DNA of 64,000 nucleotides, taken from Agarophyton chilense (Eukaryota; Rhodophyta; Florideophyceae; Gracilariales; Gracilariaceae). Under the pieces are notes generated by a model, which saw only the letters and a list, made by a program, of their open reading frames with translations, searched no databases and was not told the origin of the DNA. The stretch's first letter is position 1. Each line of letters begins with the position of its first letter. The stretch spans positions 496,001-560,000 of the forward strand of contig JARGXX010000117.1 of NCBI GenBank assembly GCA_030374765.1, in the 5' to 3' direction. The translations under genes were made by a program, and so were the position numbers. Below, in pieces: positions 10,085 through 19,429 of this stretch.

Positions 10085-11672
10085 TTTGCTCGTGGAGATG
10101 GGAAACGCGACGAATCACGAAGTCTAAGGAGCTGAGATAGACGATTGGAAGGGGACTCGAAGCGGCGCCGATGGTCGCGATGCTTTCAGAGTCCAATGAA
10201 AGCGATATCTTGAAGTGGTTAACCTATTCCTTCGTGGATACGTATGGAACCTTGTCCTTCGATCTATTGCATACGTACTCTACGTCGTGTACAATCACCA
10301 TCGATGTCTTGAACGGGCCGGAGCACAAATTGTGCAAAACACATCTGGATATTTGAGAATATTGTCGAAATCTCGACAAATGCTCGAAACCACGTCAACG
10401 AATGCACTTCGAGCTGAAACTCTCAACGCTCCTACACTGGTGCTAGCTAGTTGATTAGCATGATGATGTGTACCGGTAAAGCTTACTGTCATGGTACAAG
10501 AAGCTTTTTCCTTGTCGAGGATCGACTCATGTCGTGGCGTTCGCACCACACTTTTGCGAAGTTCTATTACGTGGTTTCCCCCCGACAACTCAAGCATGAA
10601 CTCCGCACTTTTCATCGCAGATGGTCGCAGCAATCAAAACAAAGAGATGCAATAATCGCAAACCGAGCGAACTTTGTCCTCAATTCGTCTCAAATTGTTT
10701 CTCGGAACTGTAAGGCTTACAAAGGCTACGTGTACACTACATACAGAAGAAAAACAAATGGGAGTAGCAGTCGCCGTTTACCTTAGTCTCTAGAAAGTTT
10801 GGGCACAGCAAAACCTGCCGACTTCTTCTTAGCCTCGTGTCCTTGTTACCAAACGTATGTCCATATTCGGTGTGAAGCCATACTGAAGTGGTAAACCTGT
10901 TTCACAGCGCTATACATACGTGCATTCTTTAAATAAAAGTTCGCAAGGCAGATTTGGCGGAACGGTATCGACGACAAGGAAATTATTTTGATTTCAGAAG
11001 CGCCACACGCCCTTTGTTCGCTCTTCACTGCCGTCGTCTGCGTCGAAGAAATCATGTTGGCTCTCGCAGTTCTCATGAAAAATTACAAAAACCTACAGTC
11101 GACACCTGTAGCTGCGATTCATGGAGGGTGTGGTCTTCACACAAAGAGTTGAAAACAAACGTGCCAGGATGCTTTGTAGCATTGAAAAGTTGCAGTTTAC
11201 TTCGTTTTGGCACGCAGGGTGGAAAAGGTTGAATATTCAAAGCGTCCTCGGTGCTCGATGCCAATTGCATCAGTTCGCAGTGCATGCAGATGAAGACGCT
11301 CGCTTCACGCTGCTTAACTTGGCGGGGGAGTGGGTTGTTGTGATTTGCACAGAATAGAATGGCAAACAATATATGTAGTCAAGCACTGTTCGCGTCAGTA
11401 GCAAATATAAAAACGGAACGTGCGTAGGCCCGACAGCTGTTTTTGAATGAGGATGTTAGTATGTACAGGTACGCTGAACGTGGGATCGCTGCTGAATGTA
11501 ACCAGAAACGTCCAAGGAAAGCAAAGAAACATGTGGAAACAAATACAAATCAAGAGCATCAAAGCGTAAAAGGGTGGGGAATACAAAGGCATGTACCAAG
11601 AAGTAAGCACATTGGATTGATTCTATGAACAAAATGTGATTGAATGGTTAGCGTTGTAAGAATAAACATGAA
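10085..11672. other. 1.6-kb region without a recognisable gene
   Basis: The region lies upstream of CstF-64 and downstream of the CaaX-ending TPR-like gene. Its open frames (up to 112 codons) show no family features and overlap each other on both strands. I see no tRNA, snRNA or repeat. It probably holds the CstF-64 promoter and the 3' untranslated region of the TPR-like gene. Confidence 0.4.
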
Positions 11673-12719
11673 CTACGATATGACACAGCCACCCTGAGAG
11701 GGCGTCGAACAGTTCTGTTTGAGCGACTGCTGAAGGCATTTTGCATCCTCCCTCATGCGTTGCACGTCATCCTCCATGACAATAAAGCCGTCATGATGCT
11801 TGTTGACATCGACTTTGTCCAACAATTTTTCTACACCGTCCAGCAATTTCAAGGTCTTGGACACTTTTTCAGCCACGATATTTGAGGTATCGACATATGC
11901 GCGCGCCAGACAAATAATGGCTCGTGCCTTTGTGACGTTTTGCACATCATGTTGAACGGGAAATATTTGTACAAAGTGATTAGAAGTAGGCTGGGAGTGG
12001 TTTGGCGAAGAGGGGTTTTGGTCGGTTTGATTGAGAGCAGAATGATGTTGAGATGATTTGGGCGGCAATTTGGAAGCATCCGACAAGAGAGCTTTTTCCA
12101 AAGATTGAATGCAACTATTGACGTACACGCGTCGCCACAAGCTCTGTTTGTGTTCAAGGTCACGCGGATCGGCGTGGGCATCACACGAGATTTGAAGGTG
12201 AACGTTGGCACACATGGCATGGTAAATAAAGCCCTTACACAGCAAGGCGTGGTTATACAAAAGCCGTTGATGGACATCGTGCTGCCAATCACCACAGTCA
12301 TCATAACGCTGCAAGGCAATATCGATGGCATCCGCAGCAGCGCTGAGATGGGCGCGCTTAACGAGCGGGACATCAACACAATGATGCGAAACATACTGCA
12401 ACCTCAAGTACCAAGAGTGTGCTAGCTTGGCGGACAACCTGGCGCTATCAAGGTCGGCAGAGGGCTGCAAGGCACTAGCGGCGGTCCTTGAAGCGAGCGA
12501 GTAAGAAGCAAGGGCGCGATCGATGTTATCCAGGCGGTGGCCAGTGGGGCGTTCCAGGTAGAGGTCGGCCAACTTTTCGAGCGGATGAAAGGTAGCAAGC
12601 GAGTCGGGCTGAATACCGCGGCGCAACGCGCTCTCAAGCGACGCAAGTGCACTCTCGATACATAGCTGGTGTGAGAGGTTGGCGGGCGACGGCGGGCGCG
12701 GGGGGACGGGCGCCTGCAT
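11673..12719 (-). CDS. TPR-like helical protein with C-terminal CaaX box
   Basis: The frame is open from 12839, but the ATG at 12719 (MQAPVPPRPPSP) is the more likely start because the upstream 40 residues are Cys-rich and low in complexity; this gives 348 residues. Helical repeats follow: LEKLADLYLERPTGHRLDNI with RALASYSLASRT resembles the A-x-x-Y-x-x-R-x-x-G-x-R-x-x-N-I repeat of TPR proteins, and further helices run to the end, broken by a Ser/Asn/Gln-rich loop at about 230-255. The last four residues are CVIS, a canonical CaaX box with serine at X, which is a farnesyltransferase-type signal, preceded by GG. Membrane anchoring is inferred. I cannot name the family. Confidence 0.6.
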   Translation of the reverse strand: MQAPVPPRPPSPANLSHQLCIESALASLESALRRGIQPDSLATFHPLEKLADLYLERPTGHRLDNIDRALASYSLASRTAASALQPSADLDSARLSAKLAHSWYLRLQYVSHHCVDVPLVKRAHLSAAADAIDIALQRYDDCGDWQHDVHQRLLYNHALLCKGFIYHAMCANVHLQISCDAHADPRDLEHKQSLWRRVYVNSCIQSLEKALLSDASKLPPKSSQHHSALNQTDQNPSSPNHSQPTSNHFVQIFPVQHDVQNVTKARAIICLARAYVDTSNIVAEKVSKTLKLLDGVEKLLDKVDVNKHHDGFIVMEDDVQRMREDAKCLQQSLKQNCSTPSQGGCVIS

Positions 12720-13433
12720 CGTGGCGGTAACGCAACAGGAGTACAGCACTGCAGAGCGCGGGCACACGAAGGAAGGCGCGCACGAGACAGGCGAGGGCTC
12801 GAAACAGGCGCGGCACCAAGTAGCGCAGGCAACGAGCAAGGCTTAGGTGCGGAGGAAAGGGTAATCGCTAGCTAGCTAGCAAACCAGCAATCGCCCGTGT
12901 TAGCGGACTTGGGCGGCCAAGCGTCAAGTAGCGGCGCAGCACAGAAACGTCGCGCTACGCGAGTGGACGCACGTGAGAGGCAGTGCACAAGGGCGTGTGT
13001 ACGTTTGTAAATCACACGCTACAGTGCACACTTGTTGCTGCACGGATCAAGTGTGCCAGTGTACAGTACTCGACGCTGCGTGCCGCCCGATCGGTAGCCG
13101 CGCTACCCGATGGGAAGCCTCCCTGTCCGCCCGGTAGCCGATCACCAAGTAGCCTGGCGGCGACGCGCGTAGCCGGAGGCGGACTGTGTCCAACGGGCGG
13201 TGGCGAGCCGTCCAATCATCCAATCATCCAATCATCAGCAAACACTTGCGCCTGTGGGTGGCGCTACAGGCTCGTCACGGCAGCCGCTTGTGCGCCGCAG
13301 GCGCGCGCCCTACGCTTGGTCCACAGTCCGCGCAACGCTCATATACCTCCGTCGTTGCTGCCCTACCTCTCTTCGACTTCGCCCCGCGCGTCCCTGCGTC
13401 GTCTGCTGTCGCCCCAAACCATCCCGTCGCGTC
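12720..13433. promoter_or_regulatory. GC-rich divergent spacer with triple CCAAT repeat
   Basis: The spacer between the TPR-like gene and NFU is GC-rich. At 13211-13234 the octamer tccaatca occurs three times head to tail, giving three CCAAT cores 8 bp apart about 200 bp before the NFU start codon. CCAAT is the binding core of NF-Y factors in eukaryotes; that use here is inference. Open frames crossing the spacer lack features. Confidence 0.4.
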
Positions 13434-14084
13434 ATGCAGCGCACAACCTTCTTTGTGGCCCCTCTCACAGCCACTGCCTTTCTACGTTCCCCGCCGTCAC
13501 GATGCACACGCCGCTCAGCAAGTCGCACGTCGCGTCGCGCATCACCGTCCATGGTTGACGCGCAGCCAAGGGTATCCCCGGTGCCCACCGAGTCGGTGCC
13601 GTCCGATTCGGCCGACGTTCTGGAGCTCACGTGGGAAAACGTGGAGATGGTGCTGGATGAGATGCGACCCTATCTCATGTCCGACGGCGGCAACGTATCA
13701 ATTGCCGACATTGACGGCGCCACCGTCAAACTCACCTTGGAGGGTGCGTGCAACTCGTGCGCCTCCAGCACCGTCACCATGCAGATGGGGCTGGAACGCC
13801 GTTTGCGCGAGAAGATCCCTGAGATTGAGGAAGTTGTTCAGGCGCAGCCGGAGGGCCCCCCTCTCAGTGAGGAAGGCATCGAGAAAACACTCGACGAGGT
13901 CAGACCCTTTCTCAACGTCGCAGGCGGCACCATTCAATTGATTAACCTCAACCTCGATTCCGCAGTTCCTACAGCACGGCTCAAAATGACAGGCTCAGGC
14001 TCGGCCATAAACTCTGTCAAGGTTGAGATCACGCATCGCCTTAAAAGAAATTATATCCAGCTAGCAAACGTAATCTTCGATTAG
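13434..14084 (+). CDS. NFU: plastid-type NFU iron-sulfur scaffold
   Basis: NFU proteins carry and pass on [4Fe-4S] clusters. From the ATG at 13434 the product has 216 residues. The first 45 are rich in Ser, Arg and Thr with no acidic residue (RSASRTSRRASPS), a plastid or mitochondrial transit peptide. The first NifU C-terminal domain follows (ENVEMVLDEMRPYLMSDGGN, then LEGACNSCASSTVTMQMGLE) with the cluster cysteines C106 and C109. A second NifU-like domain (IEKTLDEVRPFLNVAGGTIQ) lacks the CxxC, having TGSGSAINSVKVEI in its place. This pair of one active and one degenerate domain is the layout of plant plastid NFU1-3. The open frame extends upstream to 13200 but that part is the CCAAT-bearing promoter. 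Confidence 0.85.
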   Translation: MQRTTFFVAPLTATAFLRSPPSRCTRRSASRTSRRASPSMVDAQPRVSPVPTESVPSDSADVLELTWENVEMVLDEMRPYLMSDGGNVSIADIDGATVKLTLEGACNSCASSTVTMQMGLERRLREKIPEIEEVVQAQPEGPPLSEEGIEKTLDEVRPFLNVAGGTIQLINLNLDSAVPTARLKMTGSGSAINSVKVEITHRLKRNYIQLANVIFD

Positions 14085-14151
14085 CCTTTTAGCGCCCAAA
14101 AAAAAAGGAAAAACACTACGCCTACCGCCCGACAACATCTTTTTGTCATCC

Positions 14152-16296
14152 TCATCTGTAGTCCTTCTTCCTTCGTTTTGCAACTTGCTTGTCTCTTCGA
14201 GACAGTTGCTTGTTTTTTCTTCTTCGCTTGTGTATCACCATTGCATTCGACTTCTTCTTCAATTTCTGTTTGTTGCTCGTGCCACCGCCACTGTCATTCT
14301 TTCTTCCGAATTTGCTTCGCCCTTCTCTTCCTTTCATGATGCTCTCCATGCGTTCCGCATGCGTCAATCGCTCGCGTTTCATCGGTCCTTGAATTTCATC
14401 AGGATCAACCGCTCTCCCCGTGTTCAGCTCTCTCACGCTTTCACCCAGCGCCTTGGCAGCTCGTCGGACTCGGATCTTTTCGAAGTCCTCATTTGATAGG
14501 ATTTGCATCGTATCTAGTCGTCTATCGTTTTCACATTCATTATCACCTTGCGTCCTTTCAACTTTATCCTCACTGATGTTGTCATCCTCGCTGGTATCAT
14601 TAGCTTCGTCACCTATATCATCTTCTACCTGCGCATCTACTTCATCACCAACTCCAACAACTTCGTTCACTGGCGTTTCCTCTTCGCCGCGTCTGGCGTC
14701 TGCATCGGTATCGCTTGGCGCATCAATCTCGACTTGTGCGTCGCATTCTGAATCGTTGGCGTTTAGGAGTTCAATTCCCTCCACACCTGTAGCATACAAA
14801 TGTTCCCCGTACGCCCTGGCATGCGCCGATTCTCCTTTCTGTACGGCCTGAGCCCCAGCCCGTCCCCTGTCCTTCTTTTGCAATAGACCAGGGTGTATCT
14901 CTCTGTACAGAGCAATCAAAGACCGAGCCGCCATCATGATTCCTTTATCTTTGCTAGTCTTGTACTGTACCAAGTCTTCCAACAATGCCGCTTCCTGTTC
15001 ATGTTCGGGTTTGTACTCATTCTCTTCGTCCAATATGGCTAGTGGAACACGAGAACAGATAGCTCTAATCGCATTCAAGCCCGCGGCCACAGATGGAGGG
15101 GAACTCCTTTCAGACACAAATGTATCTGCTAGACCTCTTAAAATAGGATGCAATACATCGGCAGGAACCTTCTCATGGCATGCCTGCGTTAGATATGCCA
15201 AAACCCGTGTCACTTCTGGTTGAGCCGGTTGCAAGTATCTCTGCAGAAATGGGTAAAAGTTAAATAAAATAAGTTCATGGGTGCCCACAAGTCGAGAGAT
15301 TAGGTTAATAAAGATAAGCCGGTTTTCATAGCTCTCTTTCTTTCTTCGAGTTTGAAGGTCTTTGAAAAGTCGTTCAGCAAACTCCTGTGGGTCGTTAATA
15401 AGCATCAATGCTTCCAATTGCGGGTGACCGGGATTCTTTTCGGATATTGCTCTTGATGAAACAGAAGTCTTTACTCTAGTGGCCCTGTTAATGATTCTCT
15501 CCATTTTCTTCTTCTTCTTTGAGGACTTTTTCCCAGTCATGTTGTACACTTTCCACATGTCAGATGCCTTTTGGCCATCTCGTGTTGTCCGCGACATCTC
15601 CGGACTTTCATTATCTGAATCATCATCAGAATCTTGACTTTGCTCCTTGTTCTCTGAGTTGAGCATGAAGCGCGAAGCAATAATGGAGACAGACATGGAT
15701 TGATGAAAACAAGCGGTCGCAATCATGTTAGCGCATTTGGCGTCATTCCATATTCGCTTTCGAAACAAATCGACTAGCACGTGTAGGCTGCGCTTGACCA
15801 AAACTTGGCTGGGGTCCTGCACCATAGAAAACAAAAAAGTCTGCAATTGCTTCCGACTTGAATGGCCACTGCTTTGGATCTTCTTGATATCGGATACGAT
15901 GTGCCCGTGCACCATTCTTCGTAATACCTTATCATTACATGATAAAAGACGGAAAAACAGTGGAATTACTGTTGTGGGATCCGCTGTGCCCCTTGCTCGC
16001 AGGAGACAGAGCAGTCGAACAAGTGAACGACGCAAGTTTGGGTTCATGGCCTGGCCGTACTGCCCCAGAAAGGTAGTTATCTCGGTTGCGATGCTGTTTC
16101 CCTCTGAACCGTAACAATGCGCCACAGCGCTCATGAAGGACGCGACCTCTGCCAGACGGGGATTGTGATCGGAAGGGTGTAAATTGGCGGCGGATAGAAG
16201 GGCGTCGAAATGTCGACGCTGCGAAAGAAAATCATCTTTATACGAAAGCGGGTCCTTCCGACACCTTTGTTGCAGAAGCATGAGGTCAATGTCCAT
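14152..16296 (-). CDS. SDA1: SDA1 family 60S ribosome biogenesis protein
   Basis: SDA1 (SDAD1 in animals) acts in nuclear maturation and export of pre-60S particles. The 714-residue frame matches the family end to end: RCRKDPLSYKDDF at the N-terminus, CNDKVLRRMVHGHIVSDIKK, KRIWNDAKCANMIATACFH, LINDPQEFAERLFKDLQ, LISRLVGTHELILFNFYPF, then an acidic stretch (about 520-600) and a basic lysine/arginine tail. The ATG at 16296 gives a slightly short N-terminus. Just before it (minus strand) is a strong 3' splice-like signal (pyrimidines then ttttccag) and the frame stays open upstream without an ATG, so a small first exon between about 16300 and 16560 is possible; a gtaaga donor candidate lies near 16490. 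Confidence 0.93.
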   Translation of the reverse strand: MDIDLMLLQQRCRKDPLSYKDDFLSQRRHFDALLSAANLHPSDHNPRLAEVASFMSAVAHCYGSEGNSIATEITTFLGQYGQAMNPNLRRSLVRLLCLLRARGTADPTTVIPLFFRLLSCNDKVLRRMVHGHIVSDIKKIQSSGHSSRKQLQTFLFSMVQDPSQVLVKRSLHVLVDLFRKRIWNDAKCANMIATACFHQSMSVSIIASRFMLNSENKEQSQDSDDDSDNESPEMSRTTRDGQKASDMWKVYNMTGKKSSKKKKKMERIINRATRVKTSVSSRAISEKNPGHPQLEALMLINDPQEFAERLFKDLQTRRKKESYENRLIFINLISRLVGTHELILFNFYPFLQRYLQPAQPEVTRVLAYLTQACHEKVPADVLHPILRGLADTFVSERSSPPSVAAGLNAIRAICSRVPLAILDEENEYKPEHEQEAALLEDLVQYKTSKDKGIMMAARSLIALYREIHPGLLQKKDRGRAGAQAVQKGESAHARAYGEHLYATGVEGIELLNANDSECDAQVEIDAPSDTDADARRGEEETPVNEVVGVGDEVDAQVEDDIGDEANDTSEDDNISEDKVERTQGDNECENDRRLDTMQILSNEDFEKIRVRRAAKALGESVRELNTGRAVDPDEIQGPMKRERLTHAERMESIMKGREGRSKFGRKNDSGGGTSNKQKLKKKSNAMVIHKRRRKNKQLSRRDKQVAKRRKKDYR

Positions 16297-16754
16297 ATTG
16301 CCTGGAAAAGGGATGAAACGCTCAGGCTGGCGAAGACAGGCTCTGGTCGCCCTACCGGCCCGTGCGACGTAGTTGAAAGCTCTTCACAAACGCTGTTGCC
16401 AGCGGTAGATTGCGTTTCGCCGATGTCGGTGGGAATCGGCACCGCCGTCGACTTGGGGAGCTGGCCTGGTTTACTGTCAGCCACTGATGTCTTACACAAC
16501 GCACTGCAACACGACCAGTAGTGTGCTGCTGTAAAAGCGGTGCCGTGCCGACATCCGCTCCAAAGTACTCTTCTTCACAGTGCTCCAACGCAATTGCCTC
16601 TTTTACGAGACAACCTCCCCCACGCATTCCGACTCCTTCTTCCCTACGCTCTTAACACAGCCCGTGATATTCAGCCTTTTTCATCGCAACTTTTCTGTCC
16701 CCACTGCCTTATTCCGCGCCAGACGCGCTCTCTCACAACAAGACAATCTCAACC
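16297..16754. promoter_or_regulatory. divergent spacer of SDA1 and FIS1
   Basis: The 458-bp region must hold both promoters and possibly a short first exon of SDA1. No TATA box or repeated motif stands out. Confidence 0.35.
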
Positions 16755-17530
16755 ATGTCTGGAAGGCCCGCACCTCCACCACCACCCACCGCAGCAGGTA
16801 GTGCACCTCCACCAACTCCGACGGCCACTGCTCCCCCTGCACATCAACAAAATCAACACCTGCCTCCGGTGCAAACCCCATTCCCCCAATCTAACACCGC
16901 CAACAGAAGAACTGAGCTGGACGATGACCTTGCTGAAGTAGATCTTAGCGCAGAGCTTGATGTAAGTACATTCACTTTGTAACTCTCAACATCGGTGACG
17001 TTCATGCCACTAACGCTAGCTTATTTTGACCTTGTTTATAGCGATTCGAAGAAATATACATGAAGGAATGTATGAAATCACGCCCAAATCCTACCGCCAA
17101 GTTCAACTATGCGTGGGCGCTTATCCGATCGAAAGAGGTACGCTTCAATCCCCTAGCATGGGTCCTTCAAACACTTATCATCATAAGTCTTCTGCATCTA
17201 ACATTTGCTCCTGCTCTTTATTCTTTTTAGCGAGCAAATATAAGAAAGGGTGTCATTATGATGCAAGGTTTATTGGAAGATCGATATGCAGATCGCGATT
17301 GCTTGTACTACATGGCTTTGGGTTATTATAGGCTTGATGACGTCGTCTCAAGCCGGAAATGTTTGGACAAGCTTCTCAAGATTGCTCCAAACTGCCGACA
17401 AGCCATTTCTCTAATGGACATTGTAGAGGATAAAATCACAAAGGACGGTGTGATTGGGATATCAATCGTCTCAGGCATTGCGGTCGTCGGTGGGCTTCTT
17501 GCCGCCGCATTCGCCGGCGGTCGACGATAA
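16755..17530 (+). CDS. FIS1: mitochondrial/peroxisomal fission protein FIS1
   Basis: FIS1 is a tail-anchored outer-membrane protein that helps recruit the division machinery. Three exons: 16755-16961, 17042-17137 and 17231-17530, separated by introns of 80 and 93 bp with GTAAGT..TATAG and GTACGC..TTTAG ends. The product has 200 residues. The TPR-like core reads AKFNYAWALIRSK, then RANIRKGVIMMQGLLEDR, DCLYYMALGYYRLDDVVSSR and LLKIAPNCRQAISL, and the C-terminal anchor is GVIGISIVSGIAVVGGLLAA followed by GGRR. The first 45 residues are an unusual Pro/Ala/Gln-rich extension (APPPPPTAAGSAPPPTPT) not found in animal or yeast FIS1. The exon joins are in phase and restore the family core. Confidence 0.93.
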
Positions 17531-18480
17531 CCATGGAGCACAGTATGACTGTTTTCGTAACCGTAACAAAGACCTGCTTCGAAGCTCGGTGTTTTTAGAG
17601 TGCGCGAAATCTTCTTAACTGCTCCAACTCAACTAGTTTCTATGTGCGTTTGCAGGTTAGTTTAAGTTTAGATCATCTATTTGAAGCGTATCGACCACAT
17701 CATCGTTCTCCCTTCGTTCTCAAGATTTGTAACTGTGTAACTGGGTTTGACCCACCTCGTATAATTTCATTCTAACGGCGCTACATTGTCCATATTCTGC
17801 CCAGAGAAGTGCTCCAGTTGACATTTTAACTGACGAAATCCAATAAAGGGTCTCGAACCCTTCACAGAAAGGGCTTGTTGCGTGTCGGACATCTAAGCAG
17901 ATGCTGTTCGCTAGCTAGAGCGCATTTCCAGGGGTCTTTGCGGTCGTATTTATTTTATAAATCAAAAAGACGATATCCACATGACCCGAAGTCCTCTTAA
18001 CACGAAAGCGCAGTTGATGATGGTTTCAGAAGATTATTTTTGAATGGTTCTCTAGTGTACACGCCCGGAGGATTGGCCTCACCTGAGGCCAGCTTGGCTT
18101 CATATGAGGCCAAAATTTCTCTTACAAAGTAACTGAAATTCATTCAAGATATGAATTTTCAAATTTAGAGCAGAAAGGAAGAAAACAAAAATAAAAACCT
18201 TACTTCTTTATCGTTTAGGAAAACCATCGACAATCTAGTCAAACAGAGCTTTAATCTTCTTTAAAACGATATACTTTTGGTGTGACAAACTTAAGTAGTC
18301 GCAAAAAAACAACCAAATACTATTGGCCTCAAATCATCCAAAAAAAAGTCGAAAGAAAATTTCTCTTTCAATCATCTAGTAATGCATACTTCAAATTTTT
18401 AGGCCATCACAAAAAGAGTGTTTCGCGATATTTTCCAGTTATGCAGAGCTTGTAAATTGCTTTTATTGCTTAGTTACAAA
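17531..18480. other. AT-rich spacer after FIS1
   Basis: About 950 bp with no gene. From about 18070 the composition becomes strongly AT-rich. Two short inverted repeats of the ggcctca/tgaggcc kind sit at 18073-18112 (see the inverted-repeat entry). Confidence 0.4.
18072..18091. repeat. left terminal-inverted-repeat-like sequence
   Basis: The 20 bases beginning attggcctca match, in reverse complement and with about four mismatches, the bases at 25461-25480. The outermost ten positions are identical. Together they bracket the repeat array and the Helitron over 7.4 kb. Confidence 0.35.
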
Positions 18481-18511
18481 ACAAGAGAAAGCGGCCTTCG
18501 GCCGCAGGCGG
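18481..18511. repeat. 31-bp direct repeat, copy 1, with hairpin
   Basis: This 31-bp word recurs without change at 25595-25625. It contains gcggccttcggccgc, a GC stem closing a ttcg loop, the DNA form of the extra-stable cUUCGg hairpin. Here it runs straight into further GC-rich sequence (gcgctgcgcgccgcgg). Confidence 0.75.
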
Positions 18512-18844
18512 CGCTGCGCGCCGCGGTCGTTCTGCTCGACTATTTCGTTTCTATGAAGCTTATTTTACTATGCTTGAGCTTTTAGTAGCGTTTGTAGCTC
18601 TAAGCGTAGCCTTTTGCAGAGATATAAGGCCAAGCTTGCTGAAAATTCTATTATTGACAGTGTCGACGTACAGTGATGGATCATAGCAGGTTATCGGCTA
18701 CTAGGAGCGCTGTACCGTTTAGCATCAGCTGGTGCACGATATATTAAACATATATCTTGAAACGAGCTCTGAAATGTATGGTAAGCTTGGTAAAGGACAT
18801 TTTATTTTAAAAGCAATGGGGCAGTTGTAGCATATTATGCCATT

Positions 18845-19240
18845 CAAACTGCCTCCAAAACTGTAACTTGCAGTGTCGACGTACAGGCACGGACTTAGCA
18901 ATTTGACGACCGCTAGCGGCGCTGCGCGCCTTAGCAGCGGCCGCGGCACGCACATATTTGCGTCCGTTTGAACTGCCGCCAATACTTTTACTTGCAGTGT
19001 AGACTTAAAGTGACGGACTATGCAGCTTGACGGCCGCTAGTGACGTACAGGCAAGTACTTTGAAACTTGATGGCCGCTAGCGGCGCTGCGCGCCTTAGCA
19101 GCGGCCGCGGCACGCACCTATTTCCGTTTAAACTGCCGCCAATACTATAACTTGCAGTGTAGATTTCAAGTGACGGACTTTGCAACTTGACGGCCGCTAG
19201 CGGCGCTGCGCGCCTTAGCAGCGGCCGCGGCACGCACAGT
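18845..19240. repeat. three tandem units with identical 44-bp GC cores
   Basis: Three diverged units of about 110-160 bp share AT-balanced arms (aactgccgccaatact, acttgcagtgtag) and an identical 44-bp GC-rich core at 18910-18953, 19073-19116 and 19194-19237. The core starts ccgctagcggcgctgcgcgc and ends ggccgcggcacgcac. The arms have drifted while the core has not. A partial arm (cagtgtcgacgtacag) also lies near 18658. On the minus strand the units read as a repeated peptide CVPRPLLRRAAPLA in open frames, which may be chance. Confidence 0.85.
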
Positions 19241-19429
19241 AGCGCCGGATATCTCTTTGTAGCACGAGAATGCATTGGTTTCATACTATCTTGGTGATTT
19301 GGCTTTTTATGGCTCCGTGCGTCTCTAATCCGTAATGGGAAAAAGTTTGAAGATCAAAACAGGTTTACACGCAAACAAATAGAAAAGCATAACATTTTTT
19401 TGGCTGAGTGTTTGAGCACTGATGCATAT

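Noticed and set aside
12983..13558. Plus-strand ORF of 191 codons before NFU
   Set aside because: It crosses the GC-rich promoter and the transit peptide in another frame; Ser/Pro/Arg-rich composition is due to base composition.
19018..19284. Minus-strand ORFs with repeated CVPRPLLRRAAPLA peptide as a repeat protein
   Set aside because: The peptide arises only because the GC-rich 44-bp core is open in this frame; the repeat is kept at the DNA level, the frames differ between copies, and no start or domain supports a protein.
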